This document shows, in pieces, positions 37,973-48,300 of a stretch of DNA of 64,000 nucleotides. The first letter of the stretch is position 1; every line of letters begins with the position of its first letter. The notes under the pieces are model-generated. The model did not search any database and was not told the DNA's origin. It worked only from the letters and a program-made list of their open reading frames with translations. This DNA is from Jiella flava. GTDB lineage: Bacteria; Pseudomonadota; Alphaproteobacteria; Rhizobiales; Rhizobiaceae. Made by a program: the position numbers and the translations under genes. The DNA lies in assembly GCF_017349315.1 (NCBI RefSeq), contig NZ_JAFMPP010000001.1:545150-609149 (forward strand), written 5' to 3'.

Positions 37973-38014
37973 CAGCGCCCCGTATCCTCCAGGATGCGCG
38001 GCGCTGTCATTTTT
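37973..38014 (+). terminator. Hairpin terminator after chemoreceptor gene
   Basis: CAGCGCC (37973-37979) pairs with GGCGCTG (38000-38006), with an inner ATCCT-CC-AGGAT stem, followed by TCATTTTT. It closes the chemoreceptor transcript. Confidence 0.7.
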
Positions 38015-38117
38015 GGCGCCGTTTGCAGGTCGGAGCGGCATCAGTTTTCGCGGCAAGCCGATTGAAAACGCCGCGCGCGCCGATAATTTGCCGGGCAAAG
38101 CAAGGGAAGGACGGACA

Positions 38118-38990
38118 ATGGCGAAGGTCGCATTCATCGGGCTCGGCGTGATGGGCTATCCCATGGCGGGTCACCTGAAAACCAAGGGCGACCACGACGT
38201 CACCGTGTTCAACCGCACCAGCCAGAAGGCCAAGAGCTGGGCGGAGAAATATGGCGGCGGCCATGCCCCCACCCCGCGTCAAGCCGCTGAAGGCGCTGAT
38301 TTCGTCTTCCTCTGCGTCGGCAACGACGACGACGTGCGCTCGGTGGTCTATGGCGACGACGGCGTCTTTTCCGGCATGAAGAAGGGCGCCACCCTCATCG
38401 ACAACACCACGGCGTCGGCGGAACTCGCCCGCGAACTCGCCGAAGCTGCCGAAAACGAGGGCTTGAAGTTCATCGACGCGCCCGTCTCCGGTGGCCAGGC
38501 CGGGGCCGAAAACGGTGTCTTGACCGTCATGTGCGGCGGCGGCGAGGCCGATTTCGACACCGCCAAGCCAGTGATCGAATGCTATGCTAAAATGGTCGGG
38601 CTGATGGGCCCCGCCGGCTCCGGCCAGCTCACCAAGATGATGAACCAGATCTGCATCGCCGGGCTCGTCCAGGGGCTGTCGGAATCGATCGCCTTCGGCC
38701 AGAAGGCCGGTCTCGACATCGAAAAGGTCGTCTCGGTGATCTCCAAGGGCGCCGCCGGATCCTGGCAGATGGAAAACCGCCACAAGGCCATGGACGAGGG
38801 CCATTACGACCACGGCTTTGCGGTGGAATGGATGCGCAAGGACCTCGGCATCTGCCTAGCCGAAGCCAAGCGCAACGGCGCACGGCTGCCGGTGACCGCG
38901 CTCGTCGATCAGTTTTATGCCGAGGTCGAAGCGATGGGCGGCAAGCGCTGGGACACCTCCAGCCTGCTGGCGCTGCTCAATCGCAGTTGA
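38118..38990 (+). CDS. NAD-binding beta-hydroxyacid dehydrogenase (3-hydroxyisobutyrate dehydrogenase family)
   Basis: A 290-residue oxidoreductase. KVAFIGLGVMGYPMAGHL is the Rossmann cofactor motif, FIDAPVSGGQAGAENG the substrate-binding block and GSGQLTKMMNQI contains the catalytic Lys. Length matches 3-hydroxyisobutyrate dehydrogenase and tartronate semialdehyde reductase; no neighbouring valine-pathway genes decide which. AAGGGAAGGA precedes the ATG. Confidence 0.9.
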   Translation: MAKVAFIGLGVMGYPMAGHLKTKGDHDVTVFNRTSQKAKSWAEKYGGGHAPTPRQAAEGADFVFLCVGNDDDVRSVVYGDDGVFSGMKKGATLIDNTTASAELARELAEAAENEGLKFIDAPVSGGQAGAENGVLTVMCGGGEADFDTAKPVIECYAKMVGLMGPAGSGQLTKMMNQICIAGLVQGLSESIAFGQKAGLDIEKVVSVISKGAAGSWQMENRHKAMDEGHYDHGFAVEWMRKDLGICLAEAKRNGARLPVTALVDQFYAEVEAMGGKRWDTSSLLALLNRS

Positions 38991-39077
38991 GGCCGGCTCC
39001 GCGGCGATCCCGATTGCGGCGACGTCAAGCGCGGAGGCCCTCGATGATCGACACCCCGGCGGTACGCTGTCGGCCGC

Positions 39078-39563
39078 TCAGTCGCCGCGCGGTTCCTTGT
39101 CGAGCACCATGTAATCGAGCGGCAGCTCGGTGGTGTATTTGATCTGCTCCATCGCGAAGGACGACGACACATCACGGATCTCGATCTTGGCGATCATCCG
39201 CTTGTAGAAGGCGTCATAAGCAGCGATGTCGGGCACGACGACCCGCAGCAGATAGTCGACGTCGCCGCTCATCCGGTAGAACTCGATCACCTCCGGAAAT
39301 TCGCCGATCACCTCGGAAAACCGCTTCAGCCATTCGGTCGAATGGGAATTGGTGCGGATCGCGACGAAGACCGTGACCCGGGCATTCACCCGCTCCGGAT
39401 TGAGGATCGCCACCCGGCGCCGGATGACGCCCTCTTCCTCCAGCCGCTGGATACGCCGCCAGCACGGCGTCGTCGACAGGCCGACACGCTTGGCGATGTC
39501 GGCGACGGCGAGCGTCGCGTCCTCCTGGAGAAGCCGCAGGATCTTTTTGTCGAGCCGGTCCAT
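39078..39563 (-). CDS. Lrp/AsnC-family transcriptional regulator
   Basis: A 161-residue regulator. LDKKILRLLQEDATLAVADI starts the helix-turn-helix, AKRVGLSTTPCWRRIQRLEE is the recognition region and GDVDYLLRVVVPDIAAYDAF lies in the RAM ligand domain. It is likely an amino-acid-responsive regulator; the target is not evident. It is transcribed convergently with the dehydrogenase upstream and lies 92 bp past sdhB in the opposite sense of reading order. Confidence 0.93.
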   Translation of the reverse strand: MDRLDKKILRLLQEDATLAVADIAKRVGLSTTPCWRRIQRLEEEGVIRRRVAILNPERVNARVTVFVAIRTNSHSTEWLKRFSEVIGEFPEVIEFYRMSGDVDYLLRVVVPDIAAYDAFYKRMIAKIEIRDVSSSFAMEQIKYTTELPLDYMVLDKEPRGD

Positions 39564-39655
39564 CTCTCGCCCCTTTCGAGCGATGCATATTCAAGTCAGG
39601 GATTACAGAAGAAGGAGCGGCAAGGGTAGAGCGAGTCTGGCAGCGATAACGCCGC

Positions 39656-40435
39656 TCAGACCCGGCGCTCGACCATCATCTTCTTGATCTCGGCGATCGC
39701 CTTGGCCGGGTTCAGCCCCTTGGGACAGGCCTGGGTGCAGTTCATGATGGTGTGGCAACGATAGAGCTTGAACGGATCTTCGAGCGCGTCGAGCCGATCA
39801 CCGATCGCCTCGTCGCGCGAATCGATCAGCCAGCGATAGGCCTGCAGCAGCACGGCCGGGCCGAGATAGCGCTCGCCGTTCCACCAATAGGACGGGCACG
39901 AGGTCTGACAGCAGAAGCACAGAATGCATTCGTAGAGGCCGTCGAGCTTCTCGCGGTCGTCGTGGCTTTGGCGCCACTCCTTCTCCGGCTGCGGCGATTC
40001 GGTCTTCAGCCAGGGCTCGATCGAGCGCAGCTGCGCATAAGGCACGGTCAGATCCGGGATCAGATCCTTGATCACCGGCATATGCGGCAATGGATAGATG
40101 GAGATCTCATCCTCGATCTCGTCCATGCCCTTGGTGCAGGCGAGCGTATTCGAGCCGTCGATATTCATCGCGCAGGAGCCGCAAATTCCCTCGCGGCAGG
40201 AGCGACGCAGCGACAGCGTCGAATCGACCTTGTTCTTGATCCACAACAGCGCGTCGAGCACCATCGGCCCGCAATCGGCGGTGTCGACATAATAGGTGTC
40301 GATCCGGGGATTCTTGCCGTCGTCCGGCGACCAGCGATAGATCCGGAACTCGCGAACCTCTTTGGCGCCCTCCGGTTTGCCCCAGACTTTGCCTTTGGTG
40401 ATCCGTGAGTTCTTCGGAAGCGCGAGTTCGACCAT
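39656..40435 (-). CDS. sdhB: Succinate dehydrogenase iron-sulfur subunit
   Basis: A 259-residue Complex II subunit. [11 protein letters not shown] binds the 2Fe-2S cluster; [16 protein letters not shown] and [20 protein letters not shown] bind the 4Fe-4S and 3Fe-4S clusters. It transfers electrons from SdhA to the quinone site. It is separated from sdhA by an exported-protein gene; the 390-bp gap 40436-40825 upstream shows no gene and may contain its own promoter. Confidence 0.97.
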   Translation of the reverse strand: MVELALPKNSRITKGKVWGKPEGAKEVREFRIYRWSPDDGKNPRIDTYYVDTADCGPMVLDALLWIKNKVDSTLSLRRSCREGICGSCAMNIDGSNTLACTKGMDEIEDEISIYPLPHMPVIKDLIPDLTVPYAQLRSIEPWLKTESPQPEKEWRQSHDDREKLDGLYECILCFCCQTSCPSYWWNGERYLGPAVLLQAYRWLIDSRDEAIGDRLDALEDPFKLYRCHTIMNCTQACPKGLNPAKAIAEIKKMMVERRV

Positions 40436-40825
40436 GCCCTATCCACCCGGTACCTGTTTGGAATCGTTCGCACCATAGTGTTTGCGATGCAAAACGGAAG
40501 GCCTGTTTTCACCCGCCAACGACTTCTAATCGGTTGAAGCCCGGCGAAAAAATTTGCCGGACCATCCGGCGCCGGCAAAACCAGCTGACATGCCGCAGAT
40601 CGCCCGCCGGAAAACGCCGCTCCCCTGAGCGCCCGCACGTCGAATCGCACCCGCGTCGAACGGAACGGTCACGATCGGCGTTCTTGATCCGGGCGATCGT
40701 CCATGAGCACCAAGAGACGGCCGTGCGAAGCCCCGAGGCGCATGATCTGCGAACCACGACCGGCCTCAGGCCCTGTCGAGCATTCACGGACCTGCGATCC
40801 AGCGTCATCGGATCGCACGCGGCCG

Positions 40826-41581
40826 TCACTGGCTGCCTTCGCCGGCCCCCGATTGCGGCTTGGCGGGCGCGGCCGGCGGCATTGCCGATGGTGCGGCGGG
40901 CTTGCTTTCCCCTGGAATATCGCTCCCCGCACTCTTCGGATCGGCCTTGCAGCTGGCGGAGGCGGCATTAAGGAAAGCAAAGATCGCCTTCTGATCGTCC
41001 TTGTGGACCTTGCCCTTCTTGATCAGCTGATCGGCGGTCGGCGGAGCGACCACGCTGGCGATCAGATAATCGCGCTGGGGTGGGGTCAGCTTGGTCATCG
41101 CCTCCTTGCCGAGGCAGGCGCAGGCGGCCGGCGACATGTCGCGAATCTGAATGCCGCAGAGATCGGCAATCATCCGGATCTGATTCTCCGCCGTCAGATG
41201 CGGCAGCTGGAATTTGTCGCCGACCGCGTTGCGCGGCTGGCCATCGGCGCCGACCGGATTATCGCTTGCAGCAGACGGATTCCGACCCGGCTTTGCGGCC
41301 TTCTCATCGCCGGAAGAACTCTGGGCCTTGGCAGGCGCCGAGCCGAGCGGCGCACCGCTTTCGGTGGCATCGCTTGCCTCGCCGCCGGACGCAGCCGGCT
41401 TCGTCGGCGTCTCGGTCTCGGCCGGCGACATCGGCTTCGGGGCGGCATTGGGCGGCAACACCAGATTTGGCTGATCCGCGTCCGTCCCTTTCGCCGTGTC
41501 GCTCGACTGGGCGAAAGCAGAGCCCAGCCCGATCGACAGCGCAGTGGCAGCCAATAGCGCCGTGCGAAGAACAGTCTGCAT
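40826..41581 (-). CDS. Exported low-complexity protein of unknown function, between sdhA and sdhB
   Basis: A 251-residue protein with a signal peptide (ALLAATALSIGLGSAFAQ). Residues about 25-115 and the C-terminal 30 are Pro/Ala/Ser-rich; between them lies an ordered helical region with four Cys (LCGIQI, ACACLG, ASCKAD) suggesting one or two disulfides. GGGGAGG precedes ATG 41581. Similar small exported proteins are seen in rhizobial sdh clusters, but I do not recognise a named family. Confidence 0.75.
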   Translation of the reverse strand: MQTVLRTALLAATALSIGLGSAFAQSSDTAKGTDADQPNLVLPPNAAPKPMSPAETETPTKPAASGGEASDATESGAPLGSAPAKAQSSSGDEKAAKPGRNPSAASDNPVGADGQPRNAVGDKFQLPHLTAENQIRMIADLCGIQIRDMSPAACACLGKEAMTKLTPPQRDYLIASVVAPPTADQLIKKGKVHKDDQKAIFAFLNAASASCKADPKSAGSDIPGESKPAAPSAMPPAAPAKPQSGAGEGSQ

Positions 41582-41826
41582 GCGAGAACCTCCCCTTGGA
41601 TCGACGATCGCCGGATCGCCGCGTCCGCGTGCCCGAGGACCAGCATCTAGCGCGATTCGGGAGGAATGGCGAACGTTTGAGCCAGACAGGGCGGCGTTGC
41701 GTCGCGACCGATCCAACCTGCAGACCATGGCGACGATCGTTTGCAGCCGCCGGCTGTCGTGCCCGATGGAAGACATGGCATGCCCTCGTTTCGTTCGGGC
41801 CAAAGCGCCGGCGGCCGGCTTGATCG

Positions 41827-43686
41827 TCAGTACACCCGCTTCTTCGGCTTGATGTAGTCGATCTGGTTCGACAGCGTATAGCTGTGCACCGGCCGGTCCT
41901 CCAGCGTGATGGTCTTGTCGACCGTGTCGCAGAAGGCCAGCGTGTGCTTCATCCAGTTGGCGTCGTCGCGGTCCGGGAAATCCTCACGGGCGTGGGCGCC
42001 GCGCGATTCGGTGCGGTTGCGGGCCGAATCCATGGTCACCACCGCCTGGGCGATGAGGTTGTCGTATTCGAGCGACTCGATGAGGTCGGTGTTCCAGATC
42101 AGCGAGCGGTCGGTGACCCGGATGTCGTCCGAGGCCTTCCACACCTCGTGGATCTTGTGGTGGCCTTCCTCGAGCACCTCACCGGTGCGGAACACCGCGC
42201 AGTTCGACTGCATGGTGCGCTGCATCCGGTCGCGCAGCTCGGCCGTCGGCGTCGCGCCATCGGCGTAGCGGAAGCGATCGAGCCGGCCGAGCGCGTTGTC
42301 GCCGGCGCCGGACGGCAGCTCCGGCTGGTCCTCGCCGGCCTTCACCGTCTCGGCGCAGCGCAGCGCCGCGGCACGGCCGAAGACAACGAGATCGATCAGC
42401 GAGTTGGAGCCGAGGCGGTTGGCGCCATGCACCGAGACGCAGCCGGCCTCGCCGACGGCCATCAGACCCGGCACCACCGCATCGGGATCGCCGTCTTTCT
42501 TGGTCAGCACCTCACCGTGGAAGTTCGTCGGAATGCCGCCCATGTTGTAGTGCACGGTCGGCAGGACCGGGATCGGCTCCTTGGTGACGTCGACGCCGGC
42601 AAAGATCCGCGCCGATTCCGAAATGCCGGGCAGCCGCTCATGCAGCACCGCCGGATCCAGATGGTCGAGATGCAGGAAGATGTGATCCTTGGTCTTGCCG
42701 ACGCCGCGGCCTTCCCGGATCTCCATGGTCATCGACCGCGAGACGACGTCGCGCGAGGCGAGATCCTTGGCCGAGGGCGCATAGCGCTCCATGAAGCGCT
42801 CACCCTCGGAATTGGTCAGATAACCGCCTTCGCCGCGCGCGCCCTCGGTGATCAGGCAGCCCGCGCCGTAGATGCCGGTCGGGTGGAACTGCACGAATTC
42901 CATGTCCTGCAGCGGCAGGCCGGCCCGCAGCACCATGCCGCCACCGTCGCCGGTGCAGGTATGGGCGGAGGTCGCGGAGAAGTAAGCGCGGCCATAGCCG
43001 CCGGTCGCCAGAATCGTCTTCTTGGCGCGGAAGCGATGGATCGAGCCATCGTCAAGGCAGAGCGCGACGACGCCGCGGCACACGCCCTCTTCGTCCATGA
43101 TCAGATCAATGGCGAAATACTCGATGAAGAACTCGGTCGCGTGGCGCAGTGACTGGCCGTAGAGCGTGTGCAGGATGGCGTGGCCGGTGCGGTCGGCGGC
43201 CGCGCAGGTGCGCTGGGCCGGCGGGCCTTCGCCGAATTCGGTGGTCATGCCGCCGAAGGGGCGCTGATAGATCTTGCCGTCCTCGGTGCGCGAGAAGGGC
43301 ACGCCGAAATGTTCGAGCTCGTAAACCGCCTGAGGGGCGTTGCGCACGAGATATTCGATGGCGTCCTGGTCGCCCAGCCAGTCCGATCCCTTGACGGTAT
43401 CGTACATGTGCCAGCGCCAGTCGTCCTTGCCCATATTGCCGAGCGAGGCGGCGACGCCGCCCTGCGCCGCGACGGTGTGCGAACGGGTCGGGAAGACCTT
43501 GGTAACGCAGGCGGTCTTCAGCCCCGCCTGGGCGCAGCCGAGCGTCGCGCGCAGGCCCGCGCCGCCGGCGCCGACCACCACCACGTCGAAGGTGTGATCG
43601 ACGAAACCGTAGGCCTTGCCGTTCTGAGCGGGCGCGGTGCGATGGGGCTGCCCGCCGGTGCCGTTGAGGGATCCGTTCTCAGCCAT
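41827..43686 (-). CDS. sdhA: Succinate dehydrogenase flavoprotein subunit
   Basis: A 619-residue Complex II subunit with covalent [23 protein letters not shown] binds FAD ADP; the FAD-linking His is in [31 protein letters not shown] and [19 protein letters not shown] are family blocks. It oxidises succinate to fumarate in the TCA cycle. It lies 3 bp after sdhD. Confidence 0.97.
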   Translation of the reverse strand: MAENGSLNGTGGQPHRTAPAQNGKAYGFVDHTFDVVVVGAGGAGLRATLGCAQAGLKTACVTKVFPTRSHTVAAQGGVAASLGNMGKDDWRWHMYDTVKGSDWLGDQDAIEYLVRNAPQAVYELEHFGVPFSRTEDGKIYQRPFGGMTTEFGEGPPAQRTCAAADRTGHAILHTLYGQSLRHATEFFIEYFAIDLIMDEEGVCRGVVALCLDDGSIHRFRAKKTILATGGYGRAYFSATSAHTCTGDGGGMVLRAGLPLQDMEFVQFHPTGIYGAGCLITEGARGEGGYLTNSEGERFMERYAPSAKDLASRDVVSRSMTMEIREGRGVGKTKDHIFLHLDHLDPAVLHERLPGISESARIFAGVDVTKEPIPVLPTVHYNMGGIPTNFHGEVLTKKDGDPDAVVPGLMAVGEAGCVSVHGANRLGSNSLIDLVVFGRAAALRCAETVKAGEDQPELPSGAGDNALGRLDRFRYADGATPTAELRDRMQRTMQSNCAVFRTGEVLEEGHHKIHEVWKASDDIRVTDRSLIWNTDLIESLEYDNLIAQAVVTMDSARNRTESRGAHAREDFPDRDDANWMKHTLAFCDTVDKTITLEDRPVHSYTLSNQIDYIKPKKRVY

Positions 43687-43689
43687 CGC

Positions 43690-44067
43690 TTATGCTCCAA
43701 AGCTCATCTTGACGATCGCAAACAGGCAAGCCGCCGCCACGACGATCGCGAAAAAAGTGTTGAGGATGAGGAGGGGCATCTTGGCCGCGCCGTGGACGTA
43801 ATCCTCGAGGATCACCTGCATGCCGAGCTGCATGTGGATCGTCGCGGAGATCACCACCAGCGCCATGGCAATGCCGACGAAGGGGTTGGCGAAGGCCGCC
43901 CGCACGCCGTCATAGCTCTCATTCATCAAAGACAGGAGGAGGATCACGAAAAAGGTGATCAGGAAGACGTTGGCAACGGCCGTCAGGCGCTGCCGCCAGA
44001 AATGCTCGGTGCCGCCGGCCGCACCCATGCCGCGAACGCGACGAAGCGGAGTTCTGAAATCGCTCAT
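43690..44067 (-). CDS. sdhD: Succinate dehydrogenase membrane anchor subunit D
   Basis: A 125-residue membrane protein with three spans (about 30-48, 62-82, 98-120). GTEHFWRQRLTAVANVFL and HMQLGMQVILEDYVH match SdhD; the His of this region is the expected heme ligand. ATG 44067 gives the family N-terminus. It is 14 bp after sdhC. Confidence 0.93.
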   Translation of the reverse strand: MSDFRTPLRRVRGMGAAGGTEHFWRQRLTAVANVFLITFFVILLLSLMNESYDGVRAAFANPFVGIAMALVVISATIHMQLGMQVILEDYVHGAAKMPLLILNTFFAIVVAAACLFAIVKMSFGA

Positions 44068-44081
44068 GGCCTCGTCCCCTT

Positions 44082-44474
44082 TCAGCCGAAGATCAGAATG
44101 CCGAGCCAAAGCAGAACGGTCGCGGCGAGAGAGCCAATGATCGTCGCATTGGCGAGCGTAGTGGAGGTTGTCTTGGAGATCGCCCGGCCGGTGTCCCAGA
44201 CGAAATGGCGAAGGCCGCCGAACATGTGATGCAGCAGCGCCCAGGTGTAGCCGAACAGGATCAGTTGGCCAATGATCGAGCCGAAGAAGGCCGAGGCCGT
44301 CGCGAAAGCAGCCGGGCCGCTCGCCGCTGCCACCAGCCACCAGACGAGAAGCAGCGTGCCGACATAGAGCGCCCCACCGGTGATGCGGTGCAATATCGAC
44401 ATCGCCATGGTCGGGCGAAACTTGTAGATCGAGATGTGCGGCGAGAGGGGCCGCGCAGATTTGACGTCCGACAT
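44082..44474 (-). CDS. sdhC: Succinate dehydrogenase cytochrome b556 subunit C
   Basis: A 130-residue membrane protein with three spans. RPLSPHISIYKFRPTMAMS and ILHRITGGALYVGTLLL form the quinone and heme region; LLHHMFGGLRHFVWDTG contains the conserved heme His. ATG 44474 with AAAGG upstream is chosen. It is the first gene of the sdh cluster; the 287-bp gap to the acetyltransferase gene shows nothing certain. Confidence 0.94.
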   Translation of the reverse strand: MSDVKSARPLSPHISIYKFRPTMAMSILHRITGGALYVGTLLLVWWLVAAASGPAAFATASAFFGSIIGQLILFGYTWALLHHMFGGLRHFVWDTGRAISKTTSTTLANATIIGSLAATVLLWLGILIFG

Positions 44475-44761
44475 CGTTGCCTTTCTGTCCCATGCTTTCG
44501 GCGCTTCAATCGCTGCGCTTTTTGGCGACGCGGAGAAGCTGTCGACCAATGGAAGCTTTCTAAAAGGACGAATGCCCTCATGAAAGCAAGCCTTTCGACG
44601 CAGTTGCGAGAAGAACCGCTCGGCTTAATCGATTAGCCCGGCTTTCACCCTCCGCGCTGCCCAGGCCAGGGCGCTCGATGCCGCCGCCGGGGCGAATCAC
44701 TTCGCGGCACAATCGGGCAAAATGCTTGACGAATTGCCCCACCGGACAATCTCCTGGCCCA

Positions 44762-45256
44762 TCACCGCCGGCTGGGATCACGATCGACAAAGCGGATGAC
44801 GTAGCTCGCCCAATCGGCGGGTTCCGCGACTTTTTCGTAGAGCCTCCGACCGGTGCCGGGATTGCGCGGCGCATGCAGCACCAGCTTCGACCAGCCCCGG
44901 CCGTCGGCCTCCTCCGCCAACACGTCGATCATCGCCTTGGCGATGCCTTTGCGGCGATGGCGATCGTCGACGAAAATATGATCGGCAAGCCCCGATCGCA
45001 TGCCCGTCCACACATCGGGAATGTCGTAAAACAGGATGAAGCCGACCAGCACGCCGTCGAGCCGCGCGCCGAGCACCTCGGCGGTGCGGTCCTGCAGCAG
45101 CTGTTCGGCATAGAAAGTGTCGGGTGATCCCGGCGGGCCGCGAAACAGCGCCTGATTATAGGCCGCGATCAGCGGTGCAAGATCGCGGGCATCCGCCAGC
45201 TTCAGCCGCCTGATGTCGATGTCCGGTGCCGGAACGTTGTCGCCGAGAGGTTCCAT
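44762..45256 (-). CDS. GNAT-family N-acetyltransferase
   Basis: A 164-residue enzyme of the GNAT fold. HIFVDDRHRRKGIAKAMIDV is the acetyl-CoA pyrophosphate loop (R/Q-x-x-G-x-G/A) and VLHAPRNPGTGRRLYEKVAE the C-terminal part. The C-terminal YVIRFVDRD is common in this group. Substrate unknown. ATG 45256 is preferred; GTG 45286 would add 10 residues. Confidence 0.85.
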   Translation of the reverse strand: MEPLGDNVPAPDIDIRRLKLADARDLAPLIAAYNQALFRGPPGSPDTFYAEQLLQDRTAEVLGARLDGVLVGFILFYDIPDVWTGMRSGLADHIFVDDRHRRKGIAKAMIDVLAEEADGRGWSKLVLHAPRNPGTGRRLYEKVAEPADWASYVIRFVDRDPSRR

Positions 45257-45343
45257 GGCGAGAGCTTGTTCACGGGATTGCGCCACCGGTCAAGAGCCTC
45301 GCATGCAACGCCCCGGACGCCGCCCACAGCCTTCGCCCGCGCT

Positions 45344-48300
45344 CTATTCGGCCGCGTGCGGATAGCGGCGCGGGCCTTGGCCGTCGCCGTCCGAGCCGCC
45401 GTCCCCGCCATCGCCGCCGGGCCGCGCGCCAATCTGATAGATCGCCGGCGGACCGTACGTGAAGCGCCCGTCGCCGCCGAGCGTCGGCTGCGGTCCGCCC
45501 GCCGGCACCGAGGCGCCATGGCCCGCGCCAGCAACCGGAACGAGCCCCGTACCCGGCTCGACCGGCTGGTTCGGATCGAGCAGCCAGCGGAACAGGCGGC
45601 CGGTCGCGTGGCTGAGGTCGTCCATCAGCGTATAGATCGACGGGATCAACACCAGCGACAGCACCGTCGAGACCAAGAGACCGCCGATCACCGCGATCGC
45701 CATCGGCGCACGGAACTCGCCGCCCTCGCCGGTCGCCATCGCCGCCGGCATCATGCCGGCCGCCATGGCAAGCGTCGTCATGATGATCGGCCGAGCCCGC
45801 TTCGATCCGGCGTCGATGATCGCCTCGGTCTGGCTCATACCGTGTTTTTCCCGCTCCACCGCGAAGTCGACCAGCATGATGGTGTTCTTCGTCACGATGC
45901 CCATCAGCATCAAGATTCCGATCACCACCGGCATCGAGACCGCCGTATGGGTCAAGAGCAGCGCGCCGATGACACCGGCAACCGAGAGCGGCAACGCCGC
46001 GAGAATGGTGATCGGCAGGAAGAACGAGCCGAACAGCAGGATCAGGACGACCAGCACCATCATGATGCCGGCCATCATCGCCGAGGCAAAGCCCGCGAAC
46101 ACTTCGCCCTGCACCTCGGCATCGCCGACCGCCTGCAATCGTACGCCGGCCGGCATGGTCTTCACCGCCGGCAGCTCTTGAATGCGCGCCGATCCCTGGC
46201 CGATCTCGTAGCCCGGCGCCATCGAGGTGCCAACCTTGACCAACCGGTCGCGGTCGAAGCGATTGATCGTCGAGGGGCCGCGGCCAAAGCCGATTTTCGC
46301 CACCGTTTCCAGCGGCACGGCGGCGCCCGAGGCGGTCGTGACCTTCAGATTGCGGATCGTCGCAAGATCCTCGCGGGCGCTCTTTTCCAGTTCGACCCGG
46401 ATCGGGATCTGCCGCGCGCCGAGATTGAACTTGGCCAGATTGGCGCTGACATCGCCGATCGTCGCCACCCGCACGGTCTGCGAGATCTGATCGGCGGTGA
46501 CGCCGAGATCGGCGGCGATGTCGAAGCGCGGGGTGATCCGGATTTCAGGCCGGGCAAAGGCCGCCATCGCCGAGGGGCTTTGGAACATCGGATCCTTGCG
46601 CATCTCCGATTCGAGATTGGCGGCAACGGCGGAAACCTTGTCGCCGTCGTTGCCGAGAATGCCGACCGTCAGCTCCCGCTCGCCCCGCTCATTGACGTAG
46701 AAGGCGCGAATGTCGGGGATCGCGTCGAGCTTTTGGGCGATGATCGGCTCGAGCTGCGACTGGCTGCGGATGCGCTTGTCCTTGCGCAGGAGATTGATCG
46801 TCAGCGCCGCGCGGCGCAGCTCCAGCGTTCCGGTCGGGCTGGAGCCGCCGATCACCAGCACGCTCTTCACCTCCGGCAATTTACGGATCGATTTGACCGC
46901 CTCGTCGGTGACCTTGCGGGTCTTCTCCAGGGTCGAGCCGGGCGGCAGTTCGAGCGAGACGACGATGCGCGAGGCGTCTTCTTTCGGGATGAAGCCGGTC
47001 GGCAGGAAGCGGATCGAATAGATCGAGGCGACAAACACCGCGATGCCGATCGTGAGCGTCACCCAGCGCATGCCGAACGGCAAGCGGAGCAGCCGGCGCT
47101 TGCCGTCCGGCCCCTTGCGCCAGAACGGCGTCGGCACGCGAAAGACGTGCAGCGTGCCGCTCAGGAAGGCGGTGTAGCCGCGATTGATCACGCCGACCTT
47201 GCCCGCCTCGTCATGCGGCCGCCCGAGATAGGCAAGAAGCACCGCCAGGCCGAACAGGCCGGCGGCCAGCAGCGCGGCATCGTGCCGGGCGGTGTCGAAA
47301 TCGAGCGGCGGCAGAAGCGTCGACAGCGCCGATGTCGCGGCAAAATCCGGCAAAGCGGCCAAGGTGTAGAGGATCGCCGCGCCGACTGCCCAGAGCGGCA
47401 CGATCCACAACAGCTTGCGCAGCAACAGCTGAACGAAGCCCGGCCCTTCATGGGCGTGCGGGCGGAAGAAATAGGCCGCCAGCATCGGCGTGATCAGCCG
47501 CGCGACAAGCAGCGAGAAAAACACCGCGATTGCCACCGTCAGGCCGAACTGCTTGAAATACTGACCGGCGATGCCGCCCATGAATGAGACCGGCGCGAAG
47601 ACGGCGACGATGGTCGCGGTGATCGCGATGACCGCGAGGCCGATCTCGTCCGCCGCCTCCATCGCCGCGCGATAGGGCGGTTTGCCCATCGCCATATGGC
47701 GTTCGATATTCTCGATCTCGACGATCGCATCGTCGACCAGAATGCCCGTGACGAGGGTGATGGCGAGCAAGCTGACCAGATTGAGCGAAAAGCCCATCAG
47801 ATCCATCACGCCGAAGGTCGGAATCGCCGCGAGCGGCAGGGTGATCGCCGCGACCAGCGTCGCGCGCCAGTCGCGCAGGAACAACAGCACCACGATCACG
47901 GCCAAGATGGCGCCTTCGGCCAGCGTTTCCATGGCCGACTCGTAGTTGCCATAGGTGTAGGTGACGCTGTCATCGATCTTGGCGAAGGTGACGTTCGGAT
48001 GGTCCTTGCCAAGCTCGGCAACGCGTTTCGCCACGACGTCGGCAACGGTCGTGTCGCTGGCGCCCTTGGAACGAAGGACTGAGAAGGCGACGACGGGCTG
48101 GCCGTCGAGCCGGGCGAAGGACCGCGGCTCCTCCCAGGAATCGACCACGTCGCCGAGATCGGAAAGCTTGGCTTCACGCCCGCCCGGCAGCGGAATACGG
48201 GTGTCGGCGAGCCCGCTCACGGTATCAGCCGAGGCGAGCGTGCGGATCGCCTGTTCCTGTCCGCCGAAATCACCGCGCCCCCCCGACAGGTCGACATTGG

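Noticed and set aside
40436..40825. Small frames in the gap between the exported protein and sdhB
   Set aside because: Arg/Pro-rich composition in all frames, no ribosome site, no recognisable motif; nothing is called there.
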